Source: an uncultured Lachnospiraceae bacterium (GTDB lineage: Bacteria > Bacillota > Clostridia > Lachnospirales > Lachnospiraceae). From it: a stretch of 10,194 nt of DNA. The stretch spans positions 1-10,194 of the forward strand of contig CADBQE010000184.1 in assembly GCA_902796695.1 (NCBI GenBank), in the 5' to 3' direction. Made by a program: the position numbers and the translations under genes. The notes beneath the pieces are model-generated. The model was given only the letters and a program-made list of their open reading frames with translations. It made no database searches and was not told where the DNA came from. Below are positions 1 through 3,708 of the stretch, in pieces. Positions within the stretch are counted from its first letter, which is position 1. Each line of letters begins with the position of its first letter.

Positions 1-2
1 GC

Positions 3-77
3 GATATGCAAATAGCTGGTTGGTTGAAAGAGTTTGAGTGGGAAACAACATTCTGCAAAACATATAAGGGATGGTAA
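3..77 (+). CDS. 3' end of an upstream gene (partial, hypothetical)
   Basis: The frame beginning at base 3 is open from the window edge to a TAA at 75-77 and encodes 24 residues ending in FCKTYKGW. It stops three bases before the ATG of the next gene, and that gene's weak Shine-Dalgarno (AAGGGATGG, about 65-73) lies inside it. This is the packing expected of two adjacent genes in one transcript. Frame 1 closes at the TAG at 13-15 and frame 2 at a TGA in the mid-30s. The piece is too short to name a family; a chance open frame of this length is possible. Confidence 0.35.
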   Translation, partial: DMQIAGWLKEFEWETTFCKTYKGW

Positions 78-80
78 TAA

Positions 81-548
81 ATGAACATAAAGATTAGAAG
101 AACAGTTTTCTCGGTGTTTGTCGGACTATTAGTTTTGTTGGTGGGGGTATGTAGTGCATCCTGCTCAATGAACAATATAGCGTTATTGGGACCGGGTATG
201 TCTGACTGGACATACAAGTTGCCGTATGATTATGAAATAGAACATATTAATGCAAACATGATTGTTCTAAGCAATAAAGACAGAGAAATAGTTGTAAATA
301 ATTCAATTGAATTGTTTAAAGAATCGGAAAACTATATATGTTTAATGTGCAAGAACAATAACATGGAGACTGATACAGTAACAGAATATAACAACGTCTT
401 TTATTTATTGAAGTTTAGTTCTGGGGAACTAGTCGGGCCAATGGATATAACGGAATGTAACTATCAGATAGAACTTTTGGAGGACGAAGAGTTTTCAGGA
501 TGGATCAAAACAAACCCTGCTCCGGAAGGGGCAGAGTTCCCAACATAA
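81..548 (+). CDS. Small secreted or lipoprotein-like hypothetical protein (155 aa)
   Basis: The product starts with a basic end (KIRR) and a hydrophobic run at residues 9-24, then a Cys-rich segment VCSASCS. Cys28 in SASC could be a lipoprotein cysteine, but the lipobox is poor because Ser replaces the usual Leu at -3, so a plain signal peptide is also possible. The mature part is a small acidic beta-rich domain with a WTYKLPYDYEIEHIN segment. That segment reminds me of the small Firmicutes lipoproteins grouped as DUF3997, but this is recollection and not a firm assignment. Start choice: ATG at 81 with a weak AAGGGATGG upstream; no better start precedes the signal peptide. Codons are A+T-rich, unlike the genes at 3039-8075, which suggests accessory DNA. 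It lies three bases after the preceding partial gene and could share its transcript. Confidence 0.6.
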   Translation: MNIKIRRTVFSVFVGLLVLLVGVCSASCSMNNIALLGPGMSDWTYKLPYDYEIEHINANMIVLSNKDREIVVNNSIELFKESENYICLMCKNNNMETDTVTEYNNVFYLLKFSSGELVGPMDITECNYQIELLEDEEFSGWIKTNPAPEGAEFPT

Positions 549-555
549 TTTGCGG

Positions 556-698
556 ATGGTCAGAAACTATAAAGAAGAACACGGTTTTTTATAACCGTTA
601 TCTTTTTACTGATGCTCTCCGCATGCGGGAATGGCATAGTTGCTATGGACAACAGGAAGGTGTCACTGGGGACGGTTCTTTTTGACACTTTTTCGTGA
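556..698 (+). pseudogene. Lipoprotein signal-peptide remnant, frameshifted and cut by a repeat
   Basis: An ATG at 556 opens MVRNYKEEHGFL and stops at a TAA overlapping the T6 run at 585-590. In another frame, reading on from the same run gives FITVIFLLMLSACGNG, a textbook lipoprotein signal peptide with lipobox LSAC followed by GN. One extra T (T7 instead of T6) joins the two into a continuous MVRNYKEEHGFFITVIFL start. The coding sequence runs only about 12 residues past the lipid-accepting Cys before it enters the palindromic repeat at 659, where the frame ends at a TGA at 696-698. What is seen is a secretion signal without a mature domain. The simplest reading is a gene broken by a homopolymer deletion and by repeat insertion. 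A sequencing error in the T run would restore the frame but not the missing domain. No clear ribosome binding site precedes 556. Confidence 0.5.
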
Positions 699-722
699 CA
701 AAGGAATCGTCCCCCTGTCATC
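659..722 (+). repeat. Palindromic GGGGACGGTTC repeat, copy 1
   Basis: This 64-bp element begins GGTGTCACTGGGGACGGTTC and ends CCGTCCCCCTGTCATC-like, here with ATCGTCCCCC in the right arm. The arms pair (GGGGACGGTTC with GAAtCGTCCCC, and TTTGACAC with GTGACAAA) around a TTTTT loop. It carries two differences from the copy at 2684: T for C in the left arm, and T for C in the right arm, where the A-C/T-G pairing is lost. It truncates the lipoprotein remnant to its left. Confidence 0.85.
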
Positions 723-770
723 ATCATCTTGGGGCGTGTGAGTTCGGTTGTGAGAGTATGATATGGCCCA

Positions 771-799
771 CACCTTTAGACTAAGAAAAGGGATATAAT
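771..799 (+). promoter_or_regulatory. Possible sigma-A promoter before the NTF2-like gene
   Basis: A perfect TATAAT lies at 794-799, 31 bases before the ATG at 831. The matching -35 position (771-776, CACCTT, 17-bp spacer) is a poor match to TTGACA, so the call rests almost entirely on the -10 box and the location between the repeat and the gene. Confidence 0.25.
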
Positions 800-830
800 A
801 AAAAACGGATTCAGGAGGAAATACAAAAAT

Positions 831-1271
831 ATGAGATTGCTATATGTTATTTTCCATATGATAATTTGCTTGTTGGCCGCATTATTCGGAATTGAAAAAA
901 CGGAAAACAAAACAAAGCCCCCAGATGTAGATTTCCGATTTATTCCATATGAGACGGAATTTGTTTTAAATCCTTTGGAATTTCCTGTTGACATAAATAT
1001 CGAGGAATTGCTGGGAGAAAAAATATGTGACATCAAGACTCCGAAGAAAGCATATCATCTGGGGCAGAAAATTATAGGACAGATGCATAAGAATGGTAAA
1101 TTGGAAACCAGTGAATTGATAGGAATCATACACTTCCAGAAAAACAATGTTTGGCTGTTTGAATACTCTAATAATTTGAAAAGAGATCCAGATTACATTT
1201 CCGGAGGATTTTATATAGCGATAGATGGAGAAAATGGAAAAGTGATTGCAGCTTGGACAGAAGAAGGATGA
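831..1271 (+). CDS. Exported NTF2-fold / immunity-like protein (146 aa)
   Basis: ATG at 831 follows an AGGAGG at 813-818. Residues 3-20 form a hydrophobic signal or anchor segment with no lipobox Cys at its end. The remainder has the order seen in the NTF2-fold immunity family (Imm-NTF2-2/YbbC-like): a helix with PKKAYHLGQKIIGQM where the family has an 'A..IAEAIL' helix, a central strand NVWLFEYS, and a C-terminal GGFYIAIDGENGKVIAAW (about 125-142), matching the family's 'GG..IEIDKKTGKIL' ending. By family, such proteins are small antitoxins for polymorphic toxins or PepSY-like inhibitors; no toxin gene is visible nearby. The TGA stop at 1269-1271 is itself the start of a TGACAGGGGACA fragment of the repeat family, so a repeat may have set the present C-terminus. 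The family call is from motif recall. Confidence 0.6.
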   Translation: MRLLYVIFHMIICLLAALFGIEKTENKTKPPDVDFRFIPYETEFVLNPLEFPVDINIEELLGEKICDIKTPKKAYHLGQKIIGQMHKNGKLETSELIGIIHFQKNNVWLFEYSNNLKRDPDYISGGFYIAIDGENGKVIAAWTEEG

Positions 1272-1281
1272 CAGGGGACAT

Positions 1282-1345
1282 GGTGTCACTGGGGACGGTT
1301 CTCTTTGACATTTTTTCGTGACAAAGGAACCGTCCCCCTGTCATC
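1282..1345 (+). repeat. Palindromic GGGGACGGTTC repeat, copy 2
   Basis: A 64-bp copy differing from the 2684 copy by a single base (T for C just before the loop, giving ACATTTTTT). It is preceded at 1269-1280 by an extra partial unit TGACAGGGGACA, which overlaps the stop codon of the NTF2-like gene. The arms GGGGACGGTTC and GAACCGTCCCC pair perfectly. Confidence 0.9.
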
Positions 1346-1528
1346 TAATACCATGACTCGAAATGGTAAAAGGTCATCAGAATACTGTTGGCAACGAGTG
1401 ATTGATCTTATGACCCCTAAACCCGAATAACGAAGACACTTCCCGACACAATGCCGGGAACTACGGTTATTTAGTTCAGAGGAAACACATGGCGTGACGC
1501 TGCGCGTGTTATAAGACAAATGAAATAA
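1346..1528 (+). other. Decayed sequence, probable upstream wreckage of the propeller-like gene
   Basis: No intact gene is visible. One frame from an ATG at 1353 runs MTRNGKRSSEYCW and on to a TAA at 1428-1430, then resumes in the same frame (about 1431-1511) with LRLFSSEETHG. A second frame, two bases displaced, reads TWRDAARVIRQMK (about 1487-1525), ends at a TAA at 1526-1528 and continues directly into the FDPDGPSLL segment of the next entry. Removing one CA of ACACA at about 1485-1489 would join the two frames into SEETWRDAARVIRQMK. This looks like degenerate coding sequence, but the reconstruction is inference and no start signal was found. Confidence 0.3.
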
Positions 1529-1662
1529 CCTTTTGACCCGGACGGCCCATCACTTCTCATTGAGGACAGTATTGTGGAATTAATTAAATTGACAGATGCG
1601 GAAGTTGTATCGTTTTACCTGAATACGAAAAAAAAGAGCTGATCGTTACAGACGGCCGAAGT

Positions 1663-2265
1663 GTGCGTCTTTTATCATGGCCGGAACTGAATGTAACTCA
1701 CAGGTTTTCTGTGCGTAACGTATCAAGGCTGATTCCCGCAGATGAGAATAAATATATCGCATTATCTACGACCGGTACAGTTTACCTCTATGAGAACGGG
1801 ACTTCAGTACGTGCCGGAAAATGGCCGGCCCGATACTGGGATGAATTTGGAAGTCACGTTTATACCGAAGATGGGTTTATTGCCGGCACATATAACATGA
1901 ATCAAACTGATTCCGGCTTTTCCGAATACGGAGGCCTTTGCTTATATGATTATAAACAGCAAAGAATCCACGAGATCCTGAAAGAAAAACACAGACATTT
2001 CAGGATAATTAAGTATGAAGCCGGGTATTATTATCTTTTGACCGGCCGGTATCGATCCTTCTATAATGCATCCTGGAAGAATCCGATGGAGTCTGCTGAG
2101 ATCTGGAAGATCGACGAAAACGGAATCATCGAGAACAGGATAAAGCTCCCGTTTGCAATTCTTGAGAATGGCTTTATTTCCAATCTTCATATTCTGGATC
2201 GGAGAGAAGCGGTTTCAGATAATGATGCATTTCTGATGATCGCTCCAACTGTATCCTACCAGTAA
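1663..2265 (+). CDS. Main open segment of the broken propeller-like gene (hypothetical, 200 aa)
   Basis: This is the longest intact piece of the gene described at 1529-2634. The GTG at 1663 is only a convenience start: the frame is open back to 1588, the residues before it (ELIVTDGRS) continue the protein sensibly, and there is no Shine-Dalgarno. The segment holds at least three strand-rich units (about residues 30-60, 85-105 and 145-165) with Trp, Tyr and Gly-Asn turns and no catalytic motif that I recognise. If expressed at all it would be a fragment lacking both ends. Confidence 0.45.
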   Translation: MRLLSWPELNVTHRFSVRNVSRLIPADENKYIALSTTGTVYLYENGTSVRAGKWPARYWDEFGSHVYTEDGFIAGTYNMNQTDSGFSEYGGLCLYDYKQQRIHEILKEKHRHFRIIKYEAGYYYLLTGRYRSFYNASWKNPMESAEIWKIDENGIIENRIKLPFAILENGFISNLHILDRREAVSDNDAFLMIAPTVSYQ

Positions 2266-2304
2266 GAATCGCATGGTGAACCACACATTACGGGCGGCAG
2301 ATTA

Positions 2305-2634
2305 TTGCTGGTTTTTTTTAATGGAGAGATCAGAGAATTATGGAAAGATGAAACTTTGCGTGTTGAGATTCTGAAAGCAGCCTTTAGTGAACATTATATT
2401 GTCATAACACATGATCTGTCCACACAAATCACCCTGTTCGAGAGAGGGGGGGAATGGAAGAGATTAGACACAATAAATATTTCGAAGCAGATGAACACTT
2501 TATCAGAAGAGGAAGCGTGGGAGAATATCCAGCGGATCAACGGTGTGGCAACGCTCTCTGATGGCGATTTCCTGATAGGAACAACAGGATCCCCCGGTGG
2601 GCTTTTTACTGTAAGGTGGACCGACAAACCATAG
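2305..2634 (+). CDS. C-terminal open segment of the broken propeller-like gene (hypothetical, 109 aa)
   Basis: This segment lies in the same frame as the one ending at 2265 and is separated from it only by the TAA at 2263-2265 and 13 readable codons. The TTG at 2305 has no ribosome binding site, so independent translation is doubtful. It encodes LLLVFFNGEIREL, ITLFERGGEWKRLDTI and a closing unit with GDFLIGTTGSPGGLF, in keeping with the last blades of a propeller. Confidence 0.4.
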   Translation: MLVFFNGEIRELWKDETLRVEILKAAFSEHYIVITHDLSTQITLFERGGEWKRLDTINISKQMNTLSEEEAWENIQRINGVATLSDGDFLIGTTGSPGGLFTVRWTDKP

Positions 2635-2657
2635 CGGTCCTAAAGGCATCACTGCCT

Positions 2658-2673
2658 ATGCGGCCAACCGCAT
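2658..2673 (+). other. Short perfect hairpin after the propeller-like gene
   Basis: ATGCGG and CCGCAT pair perfectly around a CCAA loop, 24 bases after the TAG at 2632-2634. No U-run follows, so it is not a standard intrinsic terminator. It sits just before repeat copy 3. Confidence 0.3.
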
Positions 2674-2683
2674 CTGAGCCGAG

Positions 2684-2747
2684 GGTGTCACTGGGGACGG
2701 TTCTCTTTGACACTTTTTCGTGACAAAGGAACCGTCCCCCTGTCATC
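2684..2747 (+). repeat. Palindromic GGGGACGGTTC repeat, copy 3 (reference copy)
   Basis: A 64-bp copy with the most regular structure: left arm GGGGACGGTTC, inner stem CTTTGACAC against GTGACAAAG with one mismatch, a TTTTT(C) loop, and right arm GAACCGTCCCC followed by CTGTCATC. It lies 49 bases downstream of the broken propeller-like gene. Confidence 0.9.
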
Positions 2748-2787
2748 TTCTGGAACAGGATCTCCCATGATTATGTCAGATTCTTTT

Positions 2788-2833
2788 TGATGACACGGGG
2801 ACGAATGACACGGGGACGTACCTCATGTCATCA
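2788..2833 (+). repeat. Diverged relative of the palindromic repeat with a tandem unit
   Basis: The ends TGATGACA (2788-2795) and TGTCATCA (2826-2833) are perfect inverted repeats. The interior contains TGACACGGGGACG twice in tandem (from 2791 and from 2807). The core GGGGACG and the TGTCATC ending match the main family, but the right GAACCGTCCCC arm is missing. Its right end supplies the stop codon of the minus-strand remnant at 2831-3022. Confidence 0.6.
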
Positions 2834-3022
2834 AGCAAAACCACCTACGGCAACAGCCAGACCTCCCAGCCGCGCTATGCTCTTGGCAGAATCATTTCCA
2901 CGAAGTATAATAGAGTCACAGCATGCTGAATTAAACAGCTGATCATAAATACTTGTTGCCTTTCCCTGCCATTTACGATATTCTATACTTGAATATTTAT
3001 GACCGACCCGCAGAACAGTCAT
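2831..3022 (-). pseudogene. Possible minus-strand gene remnant with a W-x-G motif
   Basis: The minus strand is open for 63 codons from an ATG at 3022 down to a TGA at 2833-2831. It encodes KYSSIEYRKWQGKATSIYDQ and ends with KSIARLGGLAVAVGGFA. The codons are A+T-rich like the other accessory genes of the left flank, and the small-residue tail looks protein-like. WQGKA resembles the W-x-G turn of WXG100-type secreted proteins, but that is a weak hint from three residues. No Shine-Dalgarno precedes the ATG, and the first few codons overlap the upstream region of the gene at 3039. The stop lies inside the diverged repeat at 2788-2833. The plus strand is also open over part of this stretch, so the coding strand is uncertain. 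Confidence 0.25.
2961..2989 (+). promoter_or_regulatory. Weak candidate promoter for the surface-protein/lipid operon
   Basis: TATACT at 2984-2989 has a 17-bp spacer to TTTCCC at 2961-2966. The -10 is reasonable and the -35 is poor. It is the best candidate I see in the A+T-rich stretch just before the G+C-rich operon that starts at 3039. Confidence 0.2.
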
Positions 3023-3038
3023 GAAAGGAGCCCCGCCC

Positions 3039-3698
3039 ATGAAACGCAAAGGAGGTTTCTTCCGGTTCATCATACTCGTGATCGATCTGGCGCTGGCCGT
3101 CTGGATCTTTTCCGCGTATCAAGAAGCCCGGGCCAAAGACCCGAAGGAGTCCGCCGCGCCCACCACGCAGGCGCCGACGAAACCGAAGGCCACCACCCAG
3201 GCCTCGACCAGACCTGCTCAGACCACGCCCGCTCCCACCACCAAAGCCGCCTCCGTTCCCGCGCAGACCGCGTCGGAGATGGCGCGCTTTGCCTGGTATC
3301 TGGACGGCGTCATGACGAAGGGGGTCCCTTCGGGCAGTGTCCAGATCACGGAAGCCCACCTGCTGTTAGGCCGGTGGAAGGCCCTGCTGTACCATGATCC
3401 GGACGGGCCCCGGGCGCACATGGCCTTCGCCGACGTCCTGGCCGACGCCGGCCAGAGCCACTATGTCGCGGCCTATGACGAATATCTGAACTACTCCCCC
3501 CTCGACGGCACGGAAGCCCCCGTCACCGTCCTGGATGCGCCGGTCTACCCGTTCACCGCGGAAAACGGCCTCGTCGCCGTCGATATCGGAAGCGGGACCG
3601 TCTATCTCTATTTCTACGAATACAACGGATCGCAGTATGCGTCCGGTGCGTTTATGACGTCCGGCGGCGATCCCGTCTTCATCGCTCTGACCAGATAG
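3039..3698 (+). CDS. Membrane-anchored protein with Thr/Pro/Ala stalk (219 aa, unknown family)
   Basis: I do not recognise the family. The start is placed at the ATG at 3039 because AAAGGAG lies at 3024-3030 with an 8-nt spacer; the in-frame ATG at 3021 would put that ribosome site inside the gene. Residues 8-26 are a single hydrophobic helix after MKRKGG, which predicts an N-in signal anchor. Residues 38-77 are a low-complexity Thr/Pro/Ala/Gln stalk with repeated APTT, KATTQAS and TTPAPTTK units, typical of extracellular wall-spanning linkers. The C-terminal 140 residues are a globular domain with YVAAYDEYLNY and GTVYLYFYEYNG and no Cys. It ends at a TAG whose bases overlap the AGGAGG of the next gene (10-nt gap), so the two are probably co-translated. 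The next gene repeats the anchor-stalk-domain design, suggesting the two products act together outside the membrane. Confidence 0.8.
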   Translation: MKRKGGFFRFIILVIDLALAVWIFSAYQEARAKDPKESAAPTTQAPTKPKATTQASTRPAQTTPAPTTKAASVPAQTASEMARFAWYLDGVMTKGVPSGSVQITEAHLLLGRWKALLYHDPDGPRAHMAFADVLADAGQSHYVAAYDEYLNYSPLDGTEAPVTVLDAPVYPFTAENGLVAVDIGSGTVYLYFYEYNGSQYASGAFMTSGGDPVFIALTR

Positions 3699-3708
3699 GA
3701 GGTCCGCC

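Larger units (their letters stand above)
1529..2634 (+). pseudogene. Beta-propeller-like gene broken by a frameshift and an in-frame stop
   Basis: Three open segments read as one protein. Segment one (1529-1639) encodes FDPDGPSLLIEDS then KLTDAEVVSFYLNTKKK and ends at a TGA at 1640-1642. One extra A in the A8 run at 1628-1635 would carry it into segment two (to 2262) as KKKELIVTDGRSVRLLSWPEL. Segment two ends at a TAA at 2263-2265 (CAG TAA GAA), and the same frame continues without a gap as GRLLLVFFNGEIRELWKDE to the TAG at 2632-2634. The content is a series of strand-turn units of propeller type: GTVYLYENG, GGLCLYDYKQQRI, AEIWKIDENGII, LLLVFFNGEIREL, ITLFERGGEWKRL. About 368 codons remain and no true start is visible. 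A frameshift plus a nonsense codon argue for decay; readthrough is possible but unsupported. A repeat copy follows 49 bases after the stop. Confidence 0.6.

Noticed and set aside
500..685. Plus-strand ORF of 61 codons beginning inside the gene at 81-548
   Set aside because: It overlaps the end of the first gene out of frame, has no ribosome site, and another frame over the same bases carries an unmistakable lipoprotein signal peptide.
1286..1519. Minus-strand ORF of 77 codons through repeat copy 2
   Set aside because: Its end is the translation of the repeat itself, there is no ribosome site, and the plus strand over its first half reads as decayed coding sequence.
659..2747. Repeat copies considered as a CRISPR array
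   Set aside because: Spacing is irregular (hundreds to thousands of bases), units are 64-bp palindromes, and genes lie between them; no cas genes are present.
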